A program made the position numbers and the translations under genes. Below the pieces are notes generated by a model. The model saw nothing but the letters and a program-made list of their open reading frames with translations. It was not told the origin of the DNA and did no database searches. A stretch of DNA of 64,000 bases from Nocardioides ferulae (lineage in GTDB: Bacteria > Actinomycetota > Actinomycetes > Propionibacteriales > Nocardioidaceae): contig NZ_QZVR01000013.1 of assembly GCF_003660455.1 (NCBI RefSeq), positions 25,280 to 89,279 of the forward strand, given 5' to 3'. Position 1 is the first letter of the stretch. Each line of letters begins with the position of its first letter. Positions 11,109 through 20,851 of the stretch are shown piece after piece.

Positions 11109-13253
11109 TCAGGACTGCTGGAGCACGACCACCGTGCGGGCCCCGAGCGTGAGGTGGTCGTCGGGCTCGACCACGGATCCCACCGGCAGGCGGGTGTCGG
11201 TCGAGACGACCACCTCGGCGGTGCTGTTCCAGTGGCCGCCGGGCAGCTCGACGCGCTGCGGCTCCGGTCCGGCGTGCAGCCAGAGCAGGAACGAGGCGTC
11301 GTGCAGCTGCTCGCCGCGCGGCCCGGGTGCGCGCAGCGGGGCACCGGAGACGAACATGCCGACCGTGTGCAACGACTCGTCGTGCCAGTCCTCGCCGGTC
11401 ATCTCCCGACCCGACGGGTGCACCCAGGCGACGTCCTTGGGCCCGCCGACCACCGCCGGCCGGCCCTCGAACCAGTGCCGCTGGCGCAGCGCCGGATGCT
11501 CCCGGCGCAGGCGCAGCGCCTGCTTGGTGACCTCGTAGACGTCGAGCCAGGCGTCGTCGGCGGACCAGTCGATCCAGGAGATCTCGTTGTCCTGGCAGTA
11601 GGCGTTGTTGTTCCCGCGCTGGGTGCGGCCGCGCTCGTCGCCCGCGGTGATCATCGGCACCCCGTTGGACAGGCAGAGCGTGGCCATCAGGTTCGCGGCC
11701 TGCCGGCGTCGCAGCGCGAGGATCTCGGCGTCGTCGGTCTCGCCCTCGGCCCCGTGGTTCCAGGAGCGGTTGTTGTCGGTGCCGTCGCGGTTGTCCTCGC
11801 CGTTGGCCTCGTTGTGCTTGTGGTTGTAGGAGACCAGGTCGCGCACGGTGAAGCCGTCGTGGGCGGTGATGAAGTTGACCGAGGCGTACGGCGAGCGGCC
11901 GTCGTCGGCGTACAGGTCCGAGGAGCCGGCGAGCCGGGTGGAGAGGGTGCGGATGCCGGCGGAGCGGCCCAGCCAGAAGTCGCGGGTCTCGTCGCGGAAC
12001 TGGTCGTTCCACTCCACCCAGGGCGAGGGGAACTCGCCCACCCGGTAGCCGTCCATCGAGGCGTCCCAGGGTTCCGCGATCAGCTTGAGGTCGCGCAGCA
12101 GCGGATCCTGACCGATCGTGGTCAGCAGCGCGGAGCGCATGTCGACGCGGTGGTCGGTGCGTGAGAGGGCGGAGAGCAGGTCGAAGCGGAAGCCGTCGAC
12201 GCGCATCTCGGTGGCCCAGTAGCGCAGCGAGTCGAGGATCATCCGCAGCGCGAAGGGGTGGCCGGTGTCGACGGTATTGCCGCAGCCGGTGACGTCCCAG
12301 TAGGCGTCGCCGGCGTTGGGGTCGCCGGGGTTCACCCGCTGGTAGATCGAGTCGTCGAGCCCGCGGAACGACAGCGTCGGTCCGGCGGGACCGCCTTCGG
12401 CGGTGTGGTTGTAGACCACGTCGAGGATCACCTCGATGCCCGCGGCGTGGAACGCCTTGACCATCGCCTTGAACTCGTTGACCTGCTGGCCCCGGTCGCC
12501 CCAGGCGGCGTAGCCGGCGTGGGGGGCGAAGAAGCCGATCGAGTTGTAGCCCCAGTAGTTGCGCAGCCCGCGGGTGAGCACGGACGGCTCCGAGAGGAAC
12601 TGGTGCACCGGCAACAGCTCGACGGCGGTGACGCCGAGGTCGCGCAGGTAGTCGATCACCGCGGGGGAGGCCAGGCCGGCGTAGCTGCCGCGCAGCTCCT
12701 CGGGGACCCGGTCGTGCAGTGCGGTCATGCCCTTGACGTGCAGCTCGTAGACGACGCTGTCGGTCCAGCGGTGCCCCGGCGGCCGGTCGCCGGCCCAGTC
12801 GAACCCGTCGTCGACGACCACGCTGAACGGGACCGCGCCGACGGAGTCGAGGGCGCTGGGCCGGTCGAAGGACTCCATGTCGTAGCCGAAGATCGCCGGG
12901 TCGACGGTGAGGTCGCCCGAGAAGGCCCGCGCGTAGGGGTCCATCAGCAGCTTCGCGCTGTTGAACCGGAGCCCGTGCGCGGGCTCCCACGGGCCGGCGG
13001 CGCGGTAGCCGTAGCGGGTGCCGACGGCGACGCCGGGGATCGCCCCGTGCCAAATGCCGAGCGTCCGCTCGGTGAGACGGTGGCGGGTCTCGTGGCCGTC
13101 GTCGTCGAACAGGCAGACCCACACGCCGGTGGCCTCCGGGGCCCACACCGCGAAGTTCGTGGCCTCCTGGCCCCAGGTGGATCCGAGGGGCGAGTGGCGA
13201 CCGGGCCACACGTCGGCCCGGTCGTCGTGGGAGCGCCAGGTTCCGGGGGTCAC
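11109..13253 (-). CDS. glgX: Glycogen debranching enzyme (isoamylase type)
   Basis: Cuts alpha-1,6 branch points of phosphorylase-limit glycogen. The 714-residue protein has an N-terminal CBM48-like domain (starts around PLGSTWGQEATNFAVW), a GH13 barrel with VVYNHTAEG, VDGFRFDL (nucleophile), LIAEPWD (acid/base) and TAHDGFT blocks, and a C-terminal beta domain. The frame stays open upstream, but GTG 13253 gives the normal GlgX length; the next GTG upstream would add six residues. Convergent with glgP, with which it acts in glycogen degradation. Confidence 0.93.
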   Translation of the reverse strand: MTPGTWRSHDDRADVWPGRHSPLGSTWGQEATNFAVWAPEATGVWVCLFDDDGHETRHRLTERTLGIWHGAIPGVAVGTRYGYRAAGPWEPAHGLRFNSAKLLMDPYARAFSGDLTVDPAIFGYDMESFDRPSALDSVGAVPFSVVVDDGFDWAGDRPPGHRWTDSVVYELHVKGMTALHDRVPEELRGSYAGLASPAVIDYLRDLGVTAVELLPVHQFLSEPSVLTRGLRNYWGYNSIGFFAPHAGYAAWGDRGQQVNEFKAMVKAFHAAGIEVILDVVYNHTAEGGPAGPTLSFRGLDDSIYQRVNPGDPNAGDAYWDVTGCGNTVDTGHPFALRMILDSLRYWATEMRVDGFRFDLLSALSRTDHRVDMRSALLTTIGQDPLLRDLKLIAEPWDASMDGYRVGEFPSPWVEWNDQFRDETRDFWLGRSAGIRTLSTRLAGSSDLYADDGRSPYASVNFITAHDGFTVRDLVSYNHKHNEANGEDNRDGTDNNRSWNHGAEGETDDAEILALRRRQAANLMATLCLSNGVPMITAGDERGRTQRGNNNAYCQDNEISWIDWSADDAWLDVYEVTKQALRLRREHPALRQRHWFEGRPAVVGGPKDVAWVHPSGREMTGEDWHDESLHTVGMFVSGAPLRAPGPRGEQLHDASFLLWLHAGPEPQRVELPGGHWNSTAEVVVSTDTRLPVGSVVEPDDHLTLGARTVVVLQQS

Positions 13254-13434
13254 CGCACGATTGTTGCGGACCGGGCACAATGCCCGCAGCCGGTACCCTG
13301 CGGCGCGCCCGCGGAGTTCAGCCGGGCTCCGCCGGATTGCACCGGTCGGTGAGCCGTGGGACCGCCCAGCACGCAACCGATCACACCGACCGATCACACC
13401 GACCGCACGCCGATCACAGGAGATGGAGCGACAC

Positions 13435-14244
13435 ATGGCTGACGTCAGCGCAGGACCGGGGGAGTCGCGAGAGTTCGTCCGGCTGGAGGTGGCCGACGGG
13501 GTCGGCACGATCCGGCTGGACCGGCCCAAGATGAACGCGCTGGACGCCCAGGTGCAGGAGGAGATCCGCTCCGCCGCCATCGAGGCCACCGAGCGCGACG
13601 ACGTCAAGGCGGTCGTGGTCTACGGCGGCGAGCGGGTCTTCGCCGCCGGCGCGGACATCAAGGAGATGGCCGCGATGTCCTACACCGACATGGTCAAGCG
13701 CTCCGGCGGGCTGCAGTCCGCGTTCACGGCCGTGGCCAGGATCCCGAAGCCGGTCGTCGCCGCGGTCACCGGCTACGCGCTCGGCGGCGGCTGCGAGCTG
13801 GCGCTGTGCTGCGACGTCCGGTTCGCCGCCGAGGACGCCGTGCTCGGCCAGCCCGAGATCCTGCTCGGCATCATCCCCGGCGCCGGCGGCACCCAGCGGC
13901 TGACCCGGCTGGTCGGCCCCAGCAAGGCGAAGGACCTGGTGTTCACCGGACGCTTCGTCAAGGCCGACGAGGCACTGGCGATCGGCCTGGTCGACCGGGT
14001 GCTGCCGAAGGAGCGCGTCTACGAGGAGGCCCTGGCCTGGGCCCGGCAGTTCGCCGGCGCCGCGACGTACGCCGTGCGCGCGGCGAAGGAGAGCATCGAC
14101 CGGGGCCTCGAGGTCGACCTCGACACCGGGCTGGAGATCGAGCGGCAGCAGTTCGCGGCCCTGTTCGCCACCGAGGACCGCACGATCGGCATGGGCTCCT
14201 TCATCGAGAACGGGCCCGGCAAGGCCCGGTTCGAGGGCCGGTGA
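13435..14244 (+). CDS. Enoyl-CoA hydratase/isomerase family protein
   Basis: Crotonase-fold protein of 269 residues, probably hydrating 2-enoyl-CoA in fatty-acid beta-oxidation. It has the oxyanion-hole segment AAGADIKEM, the GYALGGGCELAL block with the first catalytic glutamate, and the second glutamate in GQPEILLGIIPGAGGTQRL, so both catalytic acids are present. ATG 13435 is preferred over ATG 13423 because GGAG lies six bases before it. It precedes a small membrane protein and etfBA; ETF accepts electrons from acyl-CoA dehydrogenases, so the neighbourhood suits beta-oxidation. Exact substrate unknown. Confidence 0.88.
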   Translation: MADVSAGPGESREFVRLEVADGVGTIRLDRPKMNALDAQVQEEIRSAAIEATERDDVKAVVVYGGERVFAAGADIKEMAAMSYTDMVKRSGGLQSAFTAVARIPKPVVAAVTGYALGGGCELALCCDVRFAAEDAVLGQPEILLGIIPGAGGTQRLTRLVGPSKAKDLVFTGRFVKADEALAIGLVDRVLPKERVYEEALAWARQFAGAATYAVRAAKESIDRGLEVDLDTGLEIERQQFAALFATEDRTIGMGSFIENGPGKARFEGR

Positions 14245-14251
14245 GGCGGCG

Positions 14252-14587
14252 ATGAGCCGGCAGGCCACGAAGGAGACCCCGACGGCCTCCCGGGTCCGTG
14301 TGCTCGCCGCGCGGGTGCTGTGGACGGTCTGCGTGCTCGCCGCGCTGGTGCTGGCGCTCGGCGCGCTGCTGATCGCGCTCGACGCCAACCGGGACAACAA
14401 CCTGGTCACCTTCGTGCTCGACCTCGCGGACGCGCTCGACCTGGGCGTGTTCTCGATGGAGAACGGCATCAAGGAGTGGACCGAGGGCGAGAACGCCGAA
14501 ACCAAGAACGCGCTGTTCAACTGGGGTCTGGGCGCCGTCGCCTGGCTGGTGCTCGGCCGTCTCCTGGACCGGCTGGTCCGCCCCTGA
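14252..14587 (+). CDS. Small two-helix membrane protein, function unknown
   Basis: A 111-residue protein with a hydrophobic helix at about 20-43 (VLWTVCVLAALVLALGALL) and a second, weaker one near 88-105. The central segment is acidic and polar (DNNLVTFVLDLADALDLG, then KEWTEGENAE). It begins seven bases after the enoyl-CoA hydratase stop, so it is likely cotranscribed. I do not recognise a named family with certainty; similar small proteins are common in actinobacteria. Confidence 0.75.
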   Translation: MSRQATKETPTASRVRVLAARVLWTVCVLAALVLALGALLIALDANRDNNLVTFVLDLADALDLGVFSMENGIKEWTEGENAETKNALFNWGLGAVAWLVLGRLLDRLVRP

Positions 14588-14609
14588 CGCGGGCCCGGAT
14601 CGAGGGAGC

Positions 14610-14678
14610 GTGACAGTGTCACTGTGAGGGAACGCACCGCGGACCCGTGTTTCGCGGTGGGTACCTCGACGGTAGCCT
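14610..14678 (+). promoter_or_regulatory. Candidate operator and promoter of etfBA
   Basis: GTGACA-G-TGTCAC (14610-14622) is a perfect 6+1+6 palindrome of the kind bound by small dimeric repressors. Downstream, TTTCGC (14650-14655) and TAGCCT (14673-14678) form a possible -35/-10 pair with a 17-base spacer. The etfB leader would then be about 140 bases; nothing else is recognisable in it apart from AGGAGG about 20 bases before the ATG. Confidence 0.4.
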
Positions 14679-14826
14679 CACGACGCCACCACGACACCGG
14701 ACCGACACCGGGCCGCCGCTGGGCCGACTGTGGTCGATGCAGCAGTCGCCGGCGAGATTCACCACCCACAGGTGCCATCGGGTGCCACAACGAGTCCACA
14801 GGAGGGGCCGCACCGGCCACACCACC

Positions 14827-15624
14827 ATGAACATTGTTGTCTGTGTGAAGTACGTGCCCGACGCCACTGCCGACCGGCAGTTCGAGTCGGACAACACCGT
14901 CGACCGCGTCGGTGTCGACGGACTGCTCTCCGAGCTCGACGAGTACGCCGTCGAGCAGGCGCTCCAGCTGAAGGAGAAGGCCGGGGACGACACCGAGGTG
15001 ACCGCGCTGTGCGTGGGCCCCGAGAAGGCGGTCGACGCGGTGCGCAAGGCGCTGCAGATGGGTGCCGACAAGGGTGTCCTGGTCTCCGACGAGGCGGTCG
15101 CCGGCTCCGACGCCGTGGCCACCTCGCTGGTGCTCGCCAAGGCCGTCGAGAAGCTCGGCTCCGAGAAGCAGGTCGACCTGGTCGTCTGCGGCATGGCCTC
15201 CACCGACGGGTCGATGAGCGTGGTGCCGGCGATGCTGGCCGAGCGCCTCGACCTGCCCCAGGTCACCTTCGCCTCGGTGATCGAGACCCAGGGCGACCAG
15301 GTGCGGGTCAAGCGCGACGGCGACACCGCCACCGAGGTGATCGGTGGCACCATGCCGCTGGTGCTGTCGGTGACCGACCAGTCCGGCGAGGCCCGCTACC
15401 CCTCCTTCAAGGGCATCATGGCCGCGAAGAAGAAGCCTCTCGACACCTGGGCGCTCTCCGACCTGGGCGTCGACGCGGGTGAGGTCGGCCTCGACGCGGC
15501 GTGGAGCGAGGTCCTCGAGACCGCCGCCCGCCCGCCGCGCACCGCCGGCGAGATCGTCAAGGACGAGGACGGCTCGGGCGCCACGGCGCTGGCCGAGTTC
15601 CTCGCGTCGAAGAAGTTCATCTGA
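14827..15624 (+). CDS. etfB: Electron transfer flavoprotein, beta subunit
   Basis: 265-residue AMP-binding subunit of the ETF heterodimer that takes electrons from acyl-CoA dehydrogenases and passes them to the respiratory chain. It starts with the family strand MNIVVCVKYVPD and contains the ETF-beta signature region around EVIGGTMPLVLSVTD...YPSFKGIMAAKKKP. The ATG at 14827 matches the family N-terminus although the nearest strong Shine-Dalgarno (AGGAGG) is about 20 bases away. etfA follows after 13 bases. Confidence 0.95.
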   Translation: MNIVVCVKYVPDATADRQFESDNTVDRVGVDGLLSELDEYAVEQALQLKEKAGDDTEVTALCVGPEKAVDAVRKALQMGADKGVLVSDEAVAGSDAVATSLVLAKAVEKLGSEKQVDLVVCGMASTDGSMSVVPAMLAERLDLPQVTFASVIETQGDQVRVKRDGDTATEVIGGTMPLVLSVTDQSGEARYPSFKGIMAAKKKPLDTWALSDLGVDAGEVGLDAAWSEVLETAARPPRTAGEIVKDEDGSGATALAEFLASKKFI

Positions 15625-15637
15625 GGAGTGCTGAGGA

Positions 15638-16600
15638 ATGTCTGAAGTTCTGGTTCTCGTCGACCATGTCGACGGCACGGTCCGCAAGCCCACCCTCGAG
15701 CTCCTGACCCTCGCCCGCCAGCTGGGCGAGCCGTCCGCGGTGTTCATCGGCTCCGCCGACCAGGCGAACGCCGCCGCCGAGCGGCTCAAGGCCTACGGTG
15801 CCGAGAAGGTCTACGCCGTCGACGACGCGCAGACCAAGGGCTACCTGGTGGCGCCGAAGGCCGAGGTCCTGGCGCAGCTGGCCGAGAAGACCTCGCCCGC
15901 CGCGATCTTCATCGTCTCCGGCTACGAGGGCAAGGAGATCGCCGGCCGGCTCGCCATCAAGCTGGGCTCCGGCCTGATCACCGACGCCGTCGACCTGGCC
16001 GTCGACGGCGGTGCGCCGGTCTTCACGCAGAGCGTGTTCGCCGGCAACTACACCGTCACCTCGAAGGTGAAGCAGGGCACCCCGATCGCCACGTTCAAGC
16101 CGAACTCCGCGGCCCCCGAGGAGGCGGCCGGAGCCGGCACCGTCGAGCCGTTCGCGGCGACGATCTCCGACTCCGCCAAGAAGGCGCAGATCGTGGCCTC
16201 CCAGCCGCGCAAGGCGACCGGCCGTCCCGAGCTCACCGAGGCCGCCATCGTGGTCTCGGGCGGTCGCGGCACCGGCGGCAACTTCGAGCCGATCGAGGGT
16301 CTGGCCGACGCGCTCGGTGCCGCCGTCGGCGCCTCCCGCGCCGCCGTCGACTCCGGCTGGATGCCGCACACCTTCCAGGTCGGCCAGACCGGGAAGACGG
16401 TGTCGCCGCAGCTCTACGTCGCCAACGGCATCTCCGGCGCCATCCAGCACCGCGCCGGCATGCAGACCTCGAAGACCATCGTCGCGGTCAACAAGGACGA
16501 GGAGGCGCCGATCTTCGAGCTGGTCGACTTCGGCGTCGTCGGCGACCTGCACACCGTGCTGCCCGCCGCCACCGAGGAGATCAACAAGCGCAAGGGCTGA
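15638..16600 (+). CDS. etfA: Electron transfer flavoprotein, alpha subunit
   Basis: 320-residue FAD-binding subunit of ETF. The C-terminal FAD domain carries [12 protein letters not shown], a [19 protein letters not shown] segment and the [16 protein letters not shown] signature. A ribosome-binding site GAGGA precedes the ATG. Cotranscribed with etfB; a strong hairpin follows the stop. Confidence 0.95.
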   Translation: MSEVLVLVDHVDGTVRKPTLELLTLARQLGEPSAVFIGSADQANAAAERLKAYGAEKVYAVDDAQTKGYLVAPKAEVLAQLAEKTSPAAIFIVSGYEGKEIAGRLAIKLGSGLITDAVDLAVDGGAPVFTQSVFAGNYTVTSKVKQGTPIATFKPNSAAPEEAAGAGTVEPFAATISDSAKKAQIVASQPRKATGRPELTEAAIVVSGGRGTGGNFEPIEGLADALGAAVGASRAAVDSGWMPHTFQVGQTGKTVSPQLYVANGISGAIQHRAGMQTSKTIVAVNKDEEAPIFELVDFGVVGDLHTVLPAATEEINKRKG

Positions 16601-16626
16601 TCCCGCCGCGCGGCCCAGCAACCACG

Positions 16627-16659
16627 GCGCCCCGCCACCCGATCCGGGTGGCGGGGCGC
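16627..16659. terminator. Strong bidirectional terminator after etfA
   Basis: A perfect 15-base stem (GCGCCCCGCCACCCG and its complement) closes a 3-base loop between the convergent etfA and lysyl-oxidase-like genes. No T tract. Confidence 0.8.
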
Positions 16660-16690
16660 TGTCGCGTGGTGGTGCCGGGACGCCGAGGGG

Positions 16691-18235
16691 TCAGCGGGTG
16701 ATCGCCCGGCGCATCCAGTCGGGCAGCTGGTCCTCGACGACGCCCACGCGGTGCACCTTCAGCCGGCGCTCGCCGCGCTTGGTCGTACGCAGCTCGATCT
16801 TGCGCAGCGCGTCGTTGTTGGTGACGTCGGACTCGACCAGGTTGCGCATCGGGTTGGCCTGCACGGCGATGTAGTAGACGCCGTCCGGCACGTTCTTGAT
16901 GCCGAACGCCTGCCCGTAGCGGAACTGGTGGTAGGTGTCGCCGGAGCCCGCGGAGAGCACCTGGCGCACCGAGATCGCGTCGAACCCGCCGCAGGCGGTG
17001 GACAGGTCGGTGTTCTCCGGGTGCCAGTCGGCGCCGGGCACGGTGTAGTCGACGGCGTCGGTGTTGGCCAGGCAGAACGACTGCTTGCCCGACAGCACGA
17101 CCTCTCTCTGGTCCTCGCCGAGCAGGCGGTACTGCGCGAAGTCCTCGAAGTGCCAGTGCTGGTGGTTCTCGGCATGCCAGTGCATCTCGCCGACCTCCTG
17201 ATAGCCGGTCTGCTCGCCGGAGGCGTCGAAGAAGTACTGGTACGCGGCCATGTGGTCCTCGTCCTCGGCCCGGAAGCCGTCGACGACCAGCGGGCTGTCG
17301 CCGGCGTTCCACACGGTGGCCGCGAACCGGATCACGGTGCCCTTGCCGTTCAGGCCGATGTCCCAGGCCGGCAGCGAGCGCAGGTCGGGGCGGGGGCCGT
17401 CGTCGGCCGGCTCCGCACCGGGGCCGGCAGGGGCGGGCGAGGCCGGCTGCAGCGGGGTCCCGTCGGCGCGGCGACCCACCCCGGGGCCGCTGTCGCCCCG
17501 GCCCTCGTCGACGACCACCAGCCGCAGCTGCTGGGTGGCGTCGTCGGAGGAGATGCCGAAGAAGCTCGCGTACGCCGGAGCGATGCGCACGGTGACGTCG
17601 TACTTGCCGGGCTTGATCCGCAGCCGGTTGCTCCACTCGTCGATCGGCGCGGCGGCGTAGCCGGCCTCCAGCCCCATCACGGAGCCCACCGTGAAGGGGT
17701 TGTAGGGGCAACCCCAGGGATAGGGGTTGCGGGCGGGGGCGTCGGGGCGGATGCGCTGGGCGTAGCCGCCCAGGCACCCGTCGAGGGTGAGCCGACGTGT
17801 GGTGCCCTTGGCGGTCAGCTCGACCTCGATCAGGTCGTCCAGGCCGGAGAAGTCGGTCATCGAGCCGGCGGGCAGCGCCTTCTCGCCATCGGGGGAGAGC
17901 CAGGTCGCCGCGATCTCCTCGTCGTACGACGGGCGGTGGGCGCGGATCTCCACGGGCGCGGTGGGTGCCACGAGGCGCACGCCGAAGCCGGTGTAGACCC
18001 GGCCCCGGTAGGCGGTGGTCTCGATCTTCGAGGGCGCCCACAGGACCAGCGGCGACTCGCCCTCGGCGGCGCGGGCCAGGCCGGCGGGGACCTCGGCGAC
18101 CGTCGGCTCGGGACGGGCGGTGCCGACCGCTCCGGCGTGGCTGCCGAGGGTCAGCGGCAGGGCGGCGGCGGTCGCCGCGGCCGTCAGGGAGAGCAGGCGG
18201 GCGAGCGGTGCTCGCCGGGTACGGGGGAGTGGCAC
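16691..18235 (-). CDS. Secreted lysyl-oxidase-family copper protein
   Basis: 514-residue exported protein. A basic N-terminus and hydrophobic segment (about 10-30) ending at SHAGA form a signal peptide. The middle holds a proline-rich linker (about 255-290). The C-terminal domain has the copper-binding histidine cluster of the lysyl oxidase family, H352, H354, H358, H360, H362, followed by an FEDFAQYRL strand, conserved cysteines and a KQSFCL motif. GTG 18235 is chosen because GAGGA sits five bases upstream; a longer reading from 18319 would overlap the proA promoter. Animal enzymes oxidise peptidyl lysine; the bacterial substrate is not known. Convergent with etfBA, divergent from proA. Confidence 0.83.
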   Translation of the reverse strand: MPLPRTRRAPLARLLSLTAAATAAALPLTLGSHAGAVGTARPEPTVAEVPAGLARAAEGESPLVLWAPSKIETTAYRGRVYTGFGVRLVAPTAPVEIRAHRPSYDEEIAATWLSPDGEKALPAGSMTDFSGLDDLIEVELTAKGTTRRLTLDGCLGGYAQRIRPDAPARNPYPWGCPYNPFTVGSVMGLEAGYAAAPIDEWSNRLRIKPGKYDVTVRIAPAYASFFGISSDDATQQLRLVVVDEGRGDSGPGVGRRADGTPLQPASPAPAGPGAEPADDGPRPDLRSLPAWDIGLNGKGTVIRFAATVWNAGDSPLVVDGFRAEDEDHMAAYQYFFDASGEQTGYQEVGEMHWHAENHQHWHFEDFAQYRLLGEDQREVVLSGKQSFCLANTDAVDYTVPGADWHPENTDLSTACGGFDAISVRQVLSAGSGDTYHQFRYGQAFGIKNVPDGVYYIAVQANPMRNLVESDVTNNDALRKIELRTTKRGERRLKVHRVGVVEDQLPDWMRRAITR

Positions 18236-18333
18236 GGGCGTCCTCGGTGTCGTCGTGGGGGTGAGGGTAGGCAACCGTAAGACGCATCCGGGGCGTGTGA
18301 GGTTGCCCGCGTGGCGCAACTACTCTTCGTGCC

Positions 18334-19584
18334 ATGAGCACCCAGCAGGACGTCCTCGATGCCGCCACCCGCGCTCGCGCCGCCAGTCACGGCCTGGCCC
18401 TGGCCACCCGGGCCCAGAAGGATCGTGCGCTGCTGGGCATGGCCGACGCGCTCGAGGCGGGTCAGGAGGCGCTGCTGAGCGCGAACGCCGAGGACGTCGC
18501 CCGCGCGGAGGCGGGCGGCACGCCGCCGAACATCGTCGACCGGCTCCGTCTCACCCCCGACCGGCTGGCCGGCATGGCGCAGGGGCTGCGCGACGTGGCC
18601 GCGCTGCCCGACCCGGTGGGCGAGGTGGTGCGCGGCACGAAGCTGCCCAACGGGCTCGAGCTGCGGCAGCTGCGGGTGCCGTTCGGCGTGGTCGGCATGA
18701 TCTACGAGGCCCGCCCCAACGTCACCGCCGACGCGGCCGGCATCTGCCTGAAGTCCGGCAACGCGGTGCTGCTGCGCGGCAGCTCGAGCGCCCGCTCCAG
18801 CAACGCCGCGATCGTGGCCGCGCTGCGCGAGGCCGCGGCCGCCGCCGGCCTCGAGCCCGACGTGGTGCAGCTGGTGCCCGGCGACTCCCACGACAGCGTC
18901 AAGGCGCTGATGCGAGCACGCGGCCTGGTCGACGTGCTCATCCCGCGCGGCGGCGCCGGCCTGATCCGCAGCGTCGTCGAGGAGTCCACGGTGCCGGTGA
19001 TCGAGACCGGCGTGGGCAACTGCCACGTCTACGTCGACCGCGCCGCCGACCTCGACAAGGCGCTGGCCATCGTGCTGAACGCGAAGACCCACCGCACCAG
19101 CGTCTGCAACGCCGCCGAGTCGCTGCTGGTGCACGCCGACGTGGCCGACGAGTTCCTGCCCCGTGTGGTCGCCGCCCTCCAGGAGGCCGGGGTGACCGTG
19201 CACGGCGACGCCGCGTTCACGGCGTACGACGGGGTGGTCGCGGCGAGCGAGGAGGACTACGCCACCGAGTACCTCTCCCTCGACATCTCGGCGGCCGTGG
19301 TGGGCTCGCTGACCGAGGCGATCGAGCACATCCGGCGGTTCTCCAGCCAGCACAGCGACGCGATCGTCACCGAGGACCTCGGCGCCGCCCGGCTGTTCAC
19401 CGCCGCGGTCGACTCGGCCGCGGTGCTGGTCAACGCGTCGACGCGGTTCACCGACGGCGGCGAGTTCGGGTTCGGCGCCGAGATCGGCATCAGCACCCAG
19501 AAGCTGCACGCCCGCGGTCCGATGGGGCTGCCCGAGATGACCTCGACGAAGTACGTCGTCACCGGCGACGGGCACGTGCGGTGA
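18334..19584 (+). CDS. proA: Gamma-glutamyl phosphate reductase
   Basis: NADPH-dependent second step of proline synthesis from glutamate. The 416-residue protein matches ProA along its length: [20 protein letters not shown] in the nucleotide-binding region, the catalytic cysteine in [11 protein letters not shown], and the C-terminal [11 protein letters not shown] segment. TACTCT (18321-18326) stands seven bases before the ATG, suggesting a leaderless mRNA. proB is not in the window. Downstream nadD-rsfS-phosphatase order is as in mycobacteria. Confidence 0.96.
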   Translation: MSTQQDVLDAATRARAASHGLALATRAQKDRALLGMADALEAGQEALLSANAEDVARAEAGGTPPNIVDRLRLTPDRLAGMAQGLRDVAALPDPVGEVVRGTKLPNGLELRQLRVPFGVVGMIYEARPNVTADAAGICLKSGNAVLLRGSSSARSSNAAIVAALREAAAAAGLEPDVVQLVPGDSHDSVKALMRARGLVDVLIPRGGAGLIRSVVEESTVPVIETGVGNCHVYVDRAADLDKALAIVLNAKTHRTSVCNAAESLLVHADVADEFLPRVVAALQEAGVTVHGDAAFTAYDGVVAASEEDYATEYLSLDISAAVVGSLTEAIEHIRRFSSQHSDAIVTEDLGAARLFTAAVDSAAVLVNASTRFTDGGEFGFGAEIGISTQKLHARGPMGLPEMTSTKYVVTGDGHVR

Positions 19585-19650
19585 CCGGGCGCTGGTCCGG
19601 GCCGCGGGTGCCTGACCGGCTCCCGGCCCGGCATCGGTAGGATGCCCGCC

Positions 19651-19815
19651 ATGTCTGCGCTGACCGTCCCGAGCCTGCTCCTCCGCGCCGCCGAGGAGAC
19701 CCACCACGAGGTCGACAAGGCGCTGAGCTGGGGCATCGGCGTGCTCACCCTGGTGATCCTGATGGCGCTGCTGCTGGGCCTGCTCGCCTTCGGCAAGGGA
19801 CGCGAGCACAGCTGA
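19651..19815 (+). CDS. 54-residue single-pass membrane protein
   Basis: A short gene with a soluble N-terminus containing [15 protein letters not shown] and one hydrophobic helix at about 29-47 ([19 protein letters not shown]), ending in a short basic tail (GKGREHS). TAGGAT (19638-19643) lies seven bases before the ATG, the same leaderless layout as its neighbours. The nadD start follows 14 bases after its stop, so the two are likely cotranscribed. The composition and promoter support a real gene. Function unknown. Confidence 0.78.
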   Translation: MSALTVPSLLLRAAEETHHEVDKALSWGIGVLTLVILMALLLGLLAFGKGREHS

Positions 19816-19829
19816 GCACGCGCGAGATC

Positions 19830-20477
19830 GTGGTCGCCTCGCCTCGCCGGGTCGGGGTGATGGGCGGCACCTTCGACCCCATCCACCACGGCCACCTCGT
19901 GGCCGCCTCCGAGGTGCAGGCCTGGTTCGACCTCGACGAGGTCGTCTTCGTGCCGACCGGCGAGCCGTGGCAGAAGGCGGACCGGCAGGTCTCGCCCACC
20001 GAGCACCGCTACCTGATGACGGTGATCGCCACCGCGGCCAACCCCCGGTTCACCGTCTCGCGGGTCGACATCGACCGCGACGGCCCGACCTACACCATCG
20101 ACACGCTGCGCGACCTCAAGGCCCTGATGCCCGACGCGGAGCTCTACTTCATCACCGGTCTCGACGCGCTGGCTGAGATCTTCACCTGGCGCGACGCCGG
20201 CGAGCTGTTCGAGCTGGCCCAGTTCGTCGGCTGCACGCGGCCCGGCTACGAGATGGACGACGCCACGCTGGGCGCGATCCCCTCCGACCGGGTCGAGATC
20301 GTCGAGATCCCGGCGCTGGCGATCTCCTCCAGCGACTGTCGTGAACGCAAGCGTCGCGGGGAACCGGTCTGGTACCTCGTCCCCGACGGCGTCGTCCAGT
20401 ACATCGCCAAGCACGACCTGTACGCACCGCCCCAGGGGCCCGGCCTCACCGACGTCCACCGAAGGAACCACCCGTGA
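19830..20477 (+). CDS. nadD: Nicotinate-nucleotide adenylyltransferase
   Basis: Makes deamido-NAD from nicotinate mononucleotide and ATP. The 215-residue protein has the nucleotidyltransferase [12 protein letters not shown] motif at the N-terminus and the [13 protein letters not shown] segment corresponding to the second ISST-x-IR motif. GTG start. The stop overlaps the rsfS start as GTGA. Confidence 0.95.
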   Translation: MVASPRRVGVMGGTFDPIHHGHLVAASEVQAWFDLDEVVFVPTGEPWQKADRQVSPTEHRYLMTVIATAANPRFTVSRVDIDRDGPTYTIDTLRDLKALMPDAELYFITGLDALAEIFTWRDAGELFELAQFVGCTRPGYEMDDATLGAIPSDRVEIVEIPALAISSSDCRERKRRGEPVWYLVPDGVVQYIAKHDLYAPPQGPGLTDVHRRNHP

Positions 20478-20851
20478 CCGCCACAGACCACGCCGTCGAG
20501 CTCGTGCACGCCGCCGCCCGCGCGGCCTCGGACAAGCTCGCCCAGCAGATCGTCGCCTTCGACGTCAGCGACCAGCTCGCGATCACCGATGCGTTCCTGC
20601 TCGCCTCGGCCACCAACGACCGGCAGGTCAAGGCGATCGTCGAGGAGGTCGAGGACAAGCTCCGCGAGATCGGCGCGAAGCCGATCCGCCGCGAGGGCGA
20701 GCGCGACGGGCGCTGGGTGCTCATCGACTACGGCGACGTGGTCGTGCACGTCCAGCACGAGGAGGAGCGGCAGTTCTACGCCCTCGAGCGGCTGTGGCGC
20801 GACTGCCCGACCATCGAGCTGCCGGCTGACGTCACCGCCTCCTCCCGGTGA
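20474..20851 (+). CDS. rsfS: Ribosomal silencing factor RsfS
   Basis: Binds ribosomal protein uL14 and blocks subunit joining during starvation. 125 residues, with the family core [31 protein letters not shown] and the [23 protein letters not shown] segment. GTG start, overlapping nadD upstream and the phosphatase downstream by four bases each. Confidence 0.95.
   Translation: MTATDHAVELVHAAARAASDKLAQQIVAFDVSDQLAITDAFLLASATNDRQVKAIVEEVEDKLREIGAKPIRREGERDGRWVLIDYGDVVVHVQHEEERQFYALERLWRDCPTIELPADVTASSR

Noticed and set aside
13018..13434. N-terminal extension of the enoyl-CoA hydratase
   Set aside because: The extension overlaps the glgX gene start on the other strand and has no family similarity; the crotonase fold begins just after ATG 13435.
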